Positions 1 to 5,386 of a DNA stretch of 5,386 bases are shown one piece after another. Within the stretch, counting starts at the first letter, position 1; every line of letters starts with the position of its first letter. This DNA is from Candidatus Hydrogenedentota bacterium (GTDB lineage Bacteria > Hydrogenedentota > Hydrogenedentia > Hydrogenedentales > SLHB01): assembly GCA_029262095.1 (NCBI GenBank), contig JAJDAB010000189.1:1-5386 (forward strand), in the 5' to 3' direction. The translations under genes and the position numbers were made by a program. The notes under the pieces were generated by a model. That model was not told the DNA's origin. It worked only from the letters and a program-made list of their open reading frames with translations, and did no database searches.

Positions 1-1244
1 CTCGCCTTCGGAAATGCCACCATATCGAAGGCCTTGGTTCGGTTCTTCGCCCCCTCGCGTATCCATTCAATCTCTCGAATCAACCTATTCGTTTGCGTAC
101 TAGCTTGGTCAAGATTACTTCGTTTCCTCAATAGCGATTTCTCGTGATTATTGAGATACCGAAAAAAGGTGCGCGGGAGGCAAGCACGCGTCGGCGGCAG
201 CGACAATCGTTGAGGTCCAACGTTCTTAAACTGACTAGCGATTTCATCGAATCTCTCTTGTGGTGTGGCAACATCTTCGAGCTCGTCCAATCGCGCTTCA
301 TTGATAATAGCTTCGGATTTTGCCCATTCATTTGTTTCCCGGTCCAAAGCTGCATTCGTGATTTCTCTCATCTCGTCAATATATGGGTTTGATTTCTTTC
401 GGTCTTCGCACTTCAGGCGCCACTTACCGTCAAGAATCCTCGGAATCCACACTGGGAGCGTTCCGTACATTTCGTCGTCAGTGAAATCTTTCAGTTTCTC
501 GACATACTGTTCAGCTGATGAAAAGTCGCCTTTCGCCGCGTATAACATAATGAGGTGTTCACAATTGCGTGCGTAGACGCGTCGATGGAATTGCGAATCC
601 GACCTACTTGGTGTAATGAGACCTTTAGCTGCGAACTCTAGAATCTCTTGACTTTTCTCCAGCTGCAAGGAATCCCGAAATGTGGCTCCCCCTTCTACAC
701 ATATCCGACGAAGGTCCGCATCATTGATTAGAATATTCTGTTCTCGAATGGACTCCAGAACACTTGGTAGGACGTGCGAGATGATTAGGGAGGAGGTACT
801 GTAGTCGTTAATTGCTCGTGCACCCAGGAGTACATCACAGCACGCATTTATCACCTTAACTTCATCACGTCCTGGTGGGCCATCTACGGGGTCATTCAGC
901 ATGAGCCGCAGATAGCCAATACCTTCTGTTTCCTTGTACTTGCCCTCCTTGTGCGAAACGAAAACACGCTGCTGCATCAAACTTTCTGGCAGCGGAAGGT
1001 TTTCAGAGGTCAGCGTGCCTACAAGCTCATCGTAGTTCGAGCCCAACGCATTGGCAATACTCGAAAGCGTTTCGATTCGCATCCCTCGACTGCACCGAGC
1101 GTTTTCGATATCTCCATAGTCAAGCGAAGGGTTGAGGCCTAGAGCTCTGGATTTCTCGACAACGTTATCATCTGACAGATTCATGTCGCCCATCAGTTGA
1201 TTGACGCGTGGGCCGTTCACGACCACAATACTCAATCCAATCAT
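1..1244 (-). CDS. HTH (XRE-like) regulator with long helical C-terminal region, 3' end cut by window edge
   Basis: The minus strand is open without a stop from ATG 1244-1242 to the window edge, giving 414 codons; the C-terminus is missing. Residues about 13-76 read like an XRE/Cro DNA-binding domain: an RVNQLMGDMNLSDDNV opening, a central turn around GLNPSLDYGDIENARCS, and a closing METLSSIANALG-type helix (here RIETLSSIANALG) followed by YDELVG, the usual end of this fold. The rest is mostly amphipathic helices; residues about 196-253, including YAAKGDFSSAEQYVEKL, look like a tetratricopeptide-type helix pair. HTH plus TPR is the architecture of Rgg/PlcR-type and related sensory regulators, so ligand- or peptide-responsive regulation is an inference. 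The start lies 14 nt after the Nudix stop, with a weak AGG eight bases before ATG, so the two genes are probably co-transcribed. In-frame ATGs at residues 18 and 21 are alternatives, but they would cut into the HTH. The gene is real with good confidence; its target is unknown. Confidence 0.8.
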   Translation of the reverse strand, partial: MIGLSIVVVNGPRVNQLMGDMNLSDDNVVEKSRALGLNPSLDYGDIENARCSRGMRIETLSSIANALGSNYDELVGTLTSENLPLPESLMQQRVFVSHKEGKYKETEGIGYLRLMLNDPVDGPPGRDEVKVINACCDVLLGARAINDYSTSSLIISHVLPSVLESIREQNILINDADLRRICVEGGATFRDSLQLEKSQEILEFAAKGLITPSRSDSQFHRRVYARNCEHLIMLYAAKGDFSSAEQYVEKLKDFTDDEMYGTLPVWIPRILDGKWRLKCEDRKKSNPYIDEMREITNAALDRETNEWAKSEAIINEARLDELEDVATPQERFDEIASQFKNVGPQRLSLPPTRACLPRTFFRYLNNHEKSLLRKRSNLDQASTQTNRLIREIEWIREGAKNRTKAFDMVAFPKA

Positions 1245-1258
1245 CGGCGGAACCTGAC

Positions 1259-2071
1259 CTAGTTCTGTTGTCTGTATTCAACCCCGTGTTTGCTCAATGA
1301 CTCGTATGTCGGCGTACCAATACCAATACCTTTTTCAACCTTCTCAACTTCCGGTGCGTATTCTAATCCTCGTACTTGAATCGCAGTCCTGTGTTGGAGA
1401 ACCTCCAGATTTGTTGTCTCAATATCCCCAAATGCATTCGAGTGCAGTAAATAGTTCAGGACATGGTCATACCCGTAGGCGAACTTCTGTCGATTGTCAG
1501 TCAGAATCTCCGCTAATGATTTGTCGGTGATTAGGCTACCCCATCGTAGATTATCGGTTGTGACTTTTCCGTTGAACTCTTCGAGCAGCCTCCTCCAATT
1601 CTCGTACTCAGCTTCCTCTAATTCATTGGTAAAAACAGTGAGCCCGTACACCAGGTCTTCGTTTACAATAGGAGGCGAGATTTTTACTACGAGGTCTGCC
1701 GCATGCATCGGGGACTTTAGGAGAGTTCGAGCGGCATGTCGAATCTTGGCCAATTGGCGTTCCGGGTATGGGGAACAGTCCTCCGATATCTCCCTAGTCA
1801 GATTCTCACCAATAAGCTGGTGAAGGCTTTCACTCTCTTCCGTTATTAGCCAATATTCCTCAGAAACTTCCCGCTTAAGAGTATCGACAGCGGTTAAATC
1901 TCGATGCTTGTTCCGCTGCCAATTCCCCCCAATGAAGCATAGTCCGTTATCGAAGTAGGGAGGGTTAAATCTTGAGTCCTTCTGTTCGAAAAGCAGATTG
2001 AGTCCACCTTGCGCAGTTCGGACAAAGGGAACCACGACAGCGCTGTGATGGTTGAGGCAAATCGTTGGCAT
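1259..2071 (-). CDS. Nudix-like hydrolase-fold protein, divergent
   Basis: This is a 270-residue protein starting at ATG 2071-2069; a GTG six bases upstream is also in frame but lies too close to the -10 box. Residues 10-75 resemble the first half of a Nudix fold: strand SAVVVPFVRT, strand LNLLFEQKD, then CFIGGN (GG at 48-49) and LKREVSEEYWL (R67, E68, E71, E72). This matches the REUxEE core of the Nudix box GX5EX7REUXEEXGU. The box is imperfect: about four extra residues separate GG from RE, the first box glutamate has no clear equivalent, and the glycine after EE is W74. Later strand VYGLTVFTNELEE and helix YENWRRLLEEF could complete the fold, with extra N- and C-terminal parts. Metal-binding glutamates are kept, so hydrolysis of a nucleoside-diphosphate derivative is possible, but the substrate cannot be named. 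It precedes the HTH gene in an apparent operon. A non-catalytic ligand-sensing role is the main alternative. Confidence 0.8.
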   Translation of the reverse strand: MPTICLNHHSAVVVPFVRTAQGGLNLLFEQKDSRFNPPYFDNGLCFIGGNWQRNKHRDLTAVDTLKREVSEEYWLITEESESLHQLIGENLTREISEDCSPYPERQLAKIRHAARTLLKSPMHAADLVVKISPPIVNEDLVYGLTVFTNELEEAEYENWRRLLEEFNGKVTTDNLRWGSLITDKSLAEILTDNRQKFAYGYDHVLNYLLHSNAFGDIETTNLEVLQHRTAIQVRGLEYAPEVEKVEKGIGIGTPTYESLSKHGVEYRQQN

Positions 2072-2072
2072 A

Positions 2073-2098
2073 CCCACGATTATATATCAGGTCGTGGG
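2073..2098. promoter_or_regulatory. Operator-like inverted repeat around the -10 box
   Basis: Arms CCCACGA (2073-2079) and TCGTGGG (2092-2098) are perfect reverse complements, separated by 12 bp that contain most of the TATATAAT tract. This is the arrangement expected of a dimeric repressor site blocking the promoter. The HTH protein encoded second in the operon is the obvious candidate ligand, which would make the operon autoregulated; that link is inferred. Confidence 0.45.
2079..2084 (-). promoter_or_regulatory. -10 box (TATAAT) of the Nudix-HTH operon
   Basis: The minus strand reads a perfect TATAAT inside GATATATAATC, only seven bases before ATG 2071. Transcription would begin at or just before the start codon, implying a leaderless mRNA; no ribosome binding site is visible. 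No good -35 hexamer lies 16-18 bases upstream, so the promoter may depend on an activator or on the long AT tract. Confidence 0.45.
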
Positions 2099-2129
2099 AC
2101 CTATGGAGACCGGCTGGGGAACCGGAGGG

Positions 2130-2315
2130 CTACTTGAGGCAGCATTTCACAACCATAATCAGCGCCTGTCTTGATTCACGAGAAAGGGCACCCCAATTTT
2201 CGACGAGAAATCGCAATTCGTTGTCTTCGAGCTGCATTGGAAACCCGTTATGCGCTGGTTGTGCTCTTCTTGAAGCAGATTCTGGGCCCGAACCCGGCGC
2301 GATTTCATGTCCCAC
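2130..2315 (-). pseudogene. Probable C-terminal tail remnant of a tyrosine recombinase
   Basis: A minus-strand frame ends at TAG 2132-2130. Its last part reads LEDNELRFLVENWGALSRE followed by SRQALIMVVK. From memory, a short acidic helix with a V-x-x-W-x-x-L-S/P pattern and an (R)xAI-V/M-xMV ending is typical of the C-terminal tail of many planctomycete site-specific recombinases, after a low-complexity linker like the one seen here (GPESASRRAQPAH). No catalytic domain precedes it: the frame stays open upstream into the tmRNA-type fragment at 2426-2453 without recognisable domains. I therefore read it as the leftover end of a deleted integrase. It could instead be a small unrelated ORF starting at GTG 2315. 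It lies just upstream of the Nudix promoter, on the same strand. Confidence 0.35.
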
Positions 2316-2338
2316 CGTCCCATGGTGAGCATCCCTAT

Positions 2339-2352
2339 TGGAGTTAACTCCA
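2339..2352. repeat. 14-bp perfect palindrome TGGAGTTAACTCCA
   Basis: The sequence is its own reverse complement over 14 bases. It lies about 75 bp before the tmRNA-type 3' end. A recombinase, excisionase or repressor site is possible, but nothing in the sequence decides between them. Immediately to the right, GGACCG (2359-2364) and CGGTCC (2379-2384) form a second stem. Confidence 0.4.
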
Positions 2353-2425
2353 TTGGGTGGACCGGTTTGTGCTTCGCTCGGTCCGCAGTTCCGCTCTAAC
2401 TGTCCTATAGGTGTATCCTGGGGTT

Positions 2426-2453
2426 GCGGGTTCGACTCCCGCCGCCTCCACCA
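2426..2453 (+). other. 3' end of a tmRNA (ssrA)-type gene: attachment-site footprint
   Basis: A perfect T arm is present: stem GCGGG (2426-2430), loop TTCGACT (2431-2437), stem CCCGC (2438-2442). It is followed by a 3' acceptor strand CGCCTCC, discriminator A and an encoded CCA (2451-2453). The T two bases inside the acceptor end would form the G3.U70 wobble that marks tmRNA and tRNA-Ala. No matching GGGGGCG-type 5' acceptor strand, D arm or anticodon arm is found upstream, and no tag-peptide frame is visible, so this is only a 3' fragment. Integrases that use ssrA or tRNA genes regenerate just such a 3' end at the element border. It lies near a recombinase gene and has a decayed second copy at 4049-4096. 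ssrA is preferred over tRNA-Ala, but not proven. Confidence 0.65.
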
Positions 2454-2516
2454 TCACTACCTTTCCACTTTGCCGACAATTGTGACGCAACTCTTTACAG
2501 CCTTTGACCTTTCGGC

Positions 2517-2534
2517 GAAGTGACCGGACACTTC
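2517..2534. repeat. 18-bp near-perfect palindrome
   Basis: GAAGTG (2517-2522) and CACTTC (2529-2534) are reverse complements around the centre ACCGGA, whose CCGG is itself palindromic; only one base pair of the 18-bp dyad fails. It lies 64 bp downstream of the CCA end. It could be a protein site in the att region or a small hairpin; the function is unknown. Confidence 0.45.
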
Positions 2535-2700
2535 CTGCATACTTTCTGAGCACGTTAGATGCACTCTCTAGCACAAAAAGAGCTGCATATGCGCTAAACA
2601 GACTCATCGCTGTTTTGAGAATCCGTCATCGGTCGAAGCCAAGTAACACTTACCAAAATTGTCGGAATGCTTGGGAAGTCAGGAGGATTTCTCTGTTTGA

Positions 2701-2726
2701 CTTCGTTGGGCACCCGCCCAACGAAG
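2701..2726. repeat. 11-bp perfect hairpin with a 4-base loop
   Basis: CTTCGTTGGGC and GCCCAACGAAG pair over 11 bp around loop ACCC. Neither strand has a T tract after the stem, so it is not a standard intrinsic terminator. It could be a stable RNA hairpin, a small repeat element or the end of an inserted sequence. Confidence 0.5.
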
Positions 2727-2817
2727 AGAAGTCGATGAGTCAAGACGGTTGCACCTCGGTGGACTACACCAGCTCTACGAATGGAATGCGGCATGACGCC
2801 GACAAACACCGGCGGAT

Positions 2818-3685
2818 CTACCCAAAATGATCGCCTAAGTCCAAAACGACGTGACTGACCCCGTGAACGCTACCAGTTGTTAAGTTAGAGCCAGTACCGG
2901 TTTTCTTTGCCGTAACTTTGAGTACCTTGTAGGATTGCCGGTACCCAAATCGGAACACTCGGTCGTCATCTCCAAGCTGGCTCAGCACCATGTCTGCGTA
3001 ATAGGATGGTTTCTGGATAAAGCGTCGGTTCGCTTCTGGGCGTGCGGCTACGTTTCAAGATGACTTTGGGAAGGCGAACTAAGTACTCCGCGTCGCCGGT
3101 ATCGGGGTTAATCTGTCGCGTTAACTCACGTTTGGTCAGTTGGAGCAAGGTGTTGATATTTTCGCCGATGTCCCACGCCAACCAGAACAAGAGAAGATGG
3201 ATCGAATTGGCGAGAACACTTGTGAGTTTCCGGAATTCCTCTTCCGTCAAGTATCGAACCTGTTTGTCGCCGTGTCCTCGGTAATATTCGATGACTTCTT
3301 TTGCTAGTTCGTCCTTATCTGCGAGCTTGAACGGCTTGCTTTTGAAAACCTTCGAGTAATAGCTCTCCCGATCCATGACGGGACGGCCGAACGACGTCTT
3401 GATATCGCCATCTTCCAAGCCGTCATAGACGCACTTGATATCCTCGCGGGTAAGATCTGTCCACGGTTTGTTCTCGAACCAGCGGTTGGCATTGCGAAAC
3501 CGAAACGTATAGTGGATGAGCGTCTTATAACAACCCCCGTCGAGGGCAGGAAGGCCGTTCTTCCGCTTAAGCTTGTACTCCTCGAAATCAAAAAACTCTG
3601 TGAACGGTTTCCGGTTCTCCGGGCAAATGCTCTCGCTAGTGAGAAGTGATTCTTTCAAGCGTTGGTAGCGTTGTTGTTCTTTCAT
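2818..3685 (-). pseudogene. Frameshifted and C-terminally destroyed tyrosine recombinase (integrase)
   Basis: The first frame (3685-2966) gives 239 residues. Residues 1-140 form a helical, charged core-binding-like domain. Residues 146-220 begin a catalytic domain: LTEEEFRKL, then LLLFWLAWDIGENINTLLQL, then the strands YLVRLPKVILKRSR. In the usual TGLRxSE position of the first catalytic Arg, N176 is found instead. After YPET the frame runs into a short nonsense end, but skipping one base near 3007 restores sensible protein: SYYADMVLSQLGDDDRVF and then GYRQSYKVLKVTAKKTG, down to about 2896. Beyond that, until TAG 2820-2818, similarity fades. No HxxR box or catalytic Tyr is seen in any frame. 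The gene points toward the tmRNA-type 3' end, as integrases of such elements usually do. It should be inactive. A sequencing error could explain the frameshift but not the missing C-terminus. Confidence 0.7.
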
Positions 3686-4044
3686 TTTCGGGAGGTCGAT
3701 GGTCGACCTTTATAAGGAATCCCCCGATTTTGCGAACAGAAAGGGTAAGTCCCCACTCCCGGTGTGGAGCCATTTCGTTCGCTATCGTTGGGGATTCTGA
3801 ATTTTTTTTGTCGAATTGGGCTCGGGCAACTGGAATGAGATCTTCGATCCATATAAATTTTTCGGTTCCGACTATGATTGAGTCTGGACACTTGCCAGTC
3901 ACGTGTGGTCCTAACAACAAGAACTTGCAGGTCCTTGGAGTAATACTGCGAGACCAAAAACTGGCAATCGAAATCCCCACGTAAAGAGATAACTTGGGTG
4001 TCTTCCCAGAAACGAATTGTTCGAAAAAGTCCGCGAGTGGGGCG
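3636..4044 (-). pseudogene. Unrecognised coding remnant in two frames upstream of the integrase
   Basis: Two consecutive minus-strand frames read like one protein broken by a frameshift. The first is open from 4044 (after TAG 4047-4045) and gives RTIRFWEDTQVISLRGDFDC followed by QFLVSQYYSKDLQ, ending its sensible part near 3925. The second takes over there: LLLGPHVTGKCPDSIIVGTE, then KFIWIEDLIPVARAQFD, and later EWGLTLSVRKIGGFLIKVDH, ending at a stop within the first 50 bases of the integrase. Hydrophobic residues alternate as in beta strands, and few arginine- or serine-rich shadow-frame stretches occur. I do not recognise the family. The 50-bp overlap with the integrase start suggests a former accessory gene translated together with it. 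No ATG is seen in the first frame, and the frame begins right at the decayed att copy. A GTG at 3980 would give a 114-residue ORF in the second frame alone. Confidence 0.35.
3693..3714 (-). promoter_or_regulatory. Integrase leader: -10-like box plus palindrome
   Basis: On the minus strand TATAAA (3714-3709) lies 23 bases before the integrase ATG. Directly after it is the inverted repeat AGGTCGA-TGG-TCGACCT (3693-3709, 7-bp arms). A repressor bound there would cover the transcription start. No -35 match and no purine-rich ribosome site on the coding strand were found, so translation may have been coupled to the upstream overlapping frame. Confidence 0.35.
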
Positions 4045-4048
4045 CTAA

Positions 4049-4096
4049 GTCAAATCCCACCACCTCCAGGACCACTTTCCTTGCACTCTGCCGGCA
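4049..4096 (+). repeat. Decayed second copy of the tmRNA-type 3' end and flank
   Basis: Aligned without gaps to 2431-2478, 34 of 48 bases agree. The T-loop/acceptor part reads GTCAAATCCCACCACCTCCA against TTCGACTCCCGCCGCCTCCA, with several G-to-A transitions. The CCA end has become GGA, and the 5' T-stem strand no longer pairs. The flank after it also agrees, ending in TGCCGGCA against TGCCGACA. Both copies lie on the same strand, 1618 bp apart. They are best read as direct-repeat ends of an old integrated element, or as tandem insertions at one site. Confidence 0.5.
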
Positions 4097-4105
4097 CACT
4101 ATTGA

Positions 4106-4378
4106 GTCACTTGTTTTCGGAACCTGAGCTTTTCGTTGGGGCGCCCGGTCATCGAATTGGGTTCATCGACTTCCGGCGAATGCGTCGAACACCTGCTGCG
4201 CCTCCTGTCCGCAATAGTTGGTTTGACGGATTCCATCAGCCAGGAAAACGGGATCGAATTTACTTCTAAGGCAAGGTTTGCACAGGACCACGATATAGAA
4301 GCGATATTGAAGGTCATCAAGCCTGACAAGCCCGTTCAAAAAGGCCAAAAGGTTCAGCCAATGCTTCACCGGACTTGA
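4106..4378 (+). pseudogene. Possible coding remnant, function unknown
   Basis: A plus-strand frame is open from just after TGA 4103-4105 to TGA 4376-4378, 90 residues. It reads FRNLSFSLGRPVIELGSSTS, then GECVEHLLRLLSAIVGLTDS and later FAQDHDIEAILKVIKPDKPV. The composition is ordinary for a soluble protein, but there is no ATG start near its head (TTG 4136 is possible), no ribosome site and no family I recognise. An opposite-strand frame at 4163-4540 overlaps it; that one is rich in Cys and Arg and less protein-like. It may be a decayed gene or chance. Confidence 0.2.
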
Positions 4379-4658
4379 CAAACGAAAGGCAGACCATTGA
4401 TTCGTGGCACAACCAATACACCCATGAGCGTCGTCACAGCGCTCCGAACTACTGGATGCCAAATGCGATCCGGCTTGCTTAGGATCCACAGAACAGCGTA
4501 CATTCATTGACAGAGGATTACCCGCGTATCCAGGCGCCAATCTAGCGGAACGTCACCCAAGTATCTTCAGCACGACTCCTGGATCAGCGCGCGGCTCTGG
4601 TGAACAATCGAGAGGTGCTTTTGTCGGACGAAAGAATCGAGAATTGCACGAATATCAT
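4379..4658. other. Intergenic stretch before the right-hand gene
   Basis: No gene, RNA or clear repeat is seen. The frame of the gene at 4659 is open upstream as far as 4428 but has no ATG or GTG start there, so this is read as leader rather than coding sequence. TTGACA occurs at 4375-4380, with only a poor -10 candidate (TGATTC) 17 bases later. Confidence 0.35.
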
Positions 4659-5386
4659 ATGTCCAAGCCAAGCTCAATATCTATCGGATTCCGTCGAAGC
4701 AGTCTCCGTCGTGCCCTAATTATTGCTGGTGTACTCGGGGTACTTGTTGTGGTATTGCAGTCCGCTCCCTCGAAGCGCTTCGTCTCGGCACCGCAGCCAA
4801 TTTATGAACCCACTGTCGCACAAAGTAATGTGTCGAACATTCAGGAAATGGTTTCTCTGCTGCAGGATGACGTTGGTCCGCCTGTGCAAAGAGATCAATG
4901 GTCCCTAGTCTATGTTGCGCACAGGATTGGGGGCAAGCTGAAGGACGCTTCTTGGGGTGCGTCGGGATCATTGGTCGACAGTTTTGTGTCGGCAACTGAA
5001 TCTGCGGTGCAATATAGTGGACACGAGTTCGGCGTTCGGGACCGCTTGGAGGTATTCGTCGTAAGGGATCGAGAGTCCGTGCACGATCGGGACGCTTCCC
5101 GAAAGCTTAGTAATGTTCATCGCGGGACATACGGGTTGGAACTCCGTCAGAAGAATCATGTTCTACGATTCAGCCCTTCGGAAATGGTGGCCCGTAATTT
5201 GAGCTTTAGTCGTGTACTTGAGATTTTTGGCGAAAGTTTATCGGAACGCAGCATTCAGCCGAATCGCACGGATTGGAGAATCACCGCCTTGAAAGGTAAC
5301 CAGTACATGCTTCAAATGAGTCCATCAGTTGGACTAACGCGCATGCTCCGCGGAAATGAACTCGTTTTCCTGGAAGATGTATCGAA
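4659..5386 (+). CDS. Membrane-anchored or secreted protein, possible AMMECR1-like domain, 3' end cut by window edge
   Basis: The frame is open from ATG 4659 to the right edge, 242 codons, with no stop. The N-terminus has a basic head (FRRSSLRRA) and a hydrophobic segment at about residues 19-33 (ALIIAGVLGVLVVVL). That is a signal anchor, or a signal peptide without a clear cleavage site, so the rest should be outside the cytoplasm. The following region has strands such as RLEVFVVRD (about 130-138). It then runs through RGTYGLELRQ and VLRFSPSEMVARNLSFSRVL (FSPSEMVARN at 171-180), to GLTRMLRGNELVFLED near residue 229. From memory, a G-x-x-L pattern followed by a S/P-T/S-EM-ARN-SF motif and a RG-x-LV end appears in bacterial proteins with an AMMECR1-like domain followed by an alpha/alpha-barrel. 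This is a weak family call. The start is the only ATG in the open frame and directly precedes the anchor; the ribosome site is poor. It probably belongs to the chromosome outside the element remnant. Confidence 0.7.
   Translation, partial: MSKPSSISIGFRRSSLRRALIIAGVLGVLVVVLQSAPSKRFVSAPQPIYEPTVAQSNVSNIQEMVSLLQDDVGPPVQRDQWSLVYVAHRIGGKLKDASWGASGSLVDSFVSATESAVQYSGHEFGVRDRLEVFVVRDRESVHDRDASRKLSNVHRGTYGLELRQKNHVLRFSPSEMVARNLSFSRVLEIFGESLSERSIQPNRTDWRITALKGNQYMLQMSPSVGLTRMLRGNELVFLEDVS

Larger units (their letters stand above)
2454..2817. other. Gene-free stretch between att site and integrase remnant
   Basis: I see no convincing gene here. Open frames on both strands are rich in Arg, Ser and Cys, lack recognisable domains and overlap each other. 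The stretch should hold the C-terminal third of the integrase, with its RHxxR...Y active-site half, but no such motif can be read in any frame. That part has therefore been replaced or has decayed. Two strong inverted repeats (2517-2534 and 2701-2726) are the only clear structure. Confidence 0.5.

Noticed and set aside
144..576. Plus-strand ORFs of 82 and 103 residues
   Set aside because: They lie opposite the open minus-strand HTH gene and are rich in Ser, Arg and Phe, as expected for shadow frames.
1297..1823. Plus-strand ORFs opposite the Nudix gene
   Set aside because: They are shadow frames; the minus-strand protein has the recognisable motifs.
2359..2453. Complete tRNA gene ending at CCA 2453
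   Set aside because: No 5' acceptor strand pairs with CGCCTCC, and no anticodon arm can be folded; only the T arm and acceptor 3' strand are real.
2344..2607. Minus-strand ORF with the text VEAAGVEPATPGYTYR
   Set aside because: This is the well-known antisense translation of a T arm and CCA end; it lies opposite the tmRNA-type fragment and is not a protein gene.
2701..2726. Integron attC site, because GTTGGGC and GCCCAAC fit the core patterns
   Set aside because: The two cores are in the wrong order and only four bases apart; no partner cores at attC spacing were found.
2701..2726. Intrinsic terminator
   Set aside because: No T tract follows the stem on either strand.
2504..2830. Plus-strand ORF of 108 residues
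   Set aside because: Its composition is shadow-like, it has no domain, and it spans the hairpin at 2701-2726.
4375..4403. Promoter with TTGACA at 4375-4380 for the gene at 4659
   Set aside because: The matching -10 (TGATTC) is poor, and the leader would be about 250 bases; not strong enough to call.
4163..4540. Minus-strand ORF of 125 residues
   Set aside because: It is rich in Cys, Arg and Ser, has no motif I recognise and no ribosome site, and overlaps a more protein-like plus-strand frame.

Overview
The window looks bacterial, with roughly even base composition. A relative of Rhodopirellula (Planctomycetota) is my best guess. That guess rests on memory of the C-terminal tails of recombinases from that group, which the remnant at 2130-2315 resembles. 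No rRNA, complete tRNA, ribosomal protein gene or other marker is present to settle it.

Left part (1-2100): a divergent Nudix-fold protein (1259-2071) is followed 14 nt later on the same minus strand by a long helix-turn-helix protein. The second gene runs off the left edge after 414 visible residues. The pair looks like one operon. A TATAAT box almost touches the first ATG, and a 7-bp inverted repeat brackets that box like an operator.

Middle part (2100-4100): a graveyard of integrative elements. It holds a short tail probably left from one tyrosine recombinase (2130-2315), then a clean 3' end of a tmRNA-type (or tRNA-Ala-type) gene (2426-2453), the usual footprint of an attachment site. 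Next are about 360 bases without a gene but with two strong inverted repeats, then a frameshifted tyrosine recombinase gene (2818-3685, minus), and then an unrecognised minus-strand coding remnant split over two frames (3636-4044). A decayed second copy of the tmRNA 3' end and its flank (4049-4096) lies exactly 1618 bp from the first. The two copies agree at 34 of 48 ungapped positions, so the segment between them is probably the residue of an element integrated at ssrA.

Right part (4100-5386): about 560 bases with at most a weak remnant ORF, then a plus-strand gene (4659 to the right edge) for a membrane-anchored or secreted protein of uncertain function.

Three items are hidden from a simple ATG-to-stop ORF scan: the two genes that run off the edges (1-1244 and 4659-5386) and the two-frame remnant next to the integrase. 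The most interesting biological unit is the Nudix plus HTH pair with its own palindromic operator, beside an ssrA integration hot spot.
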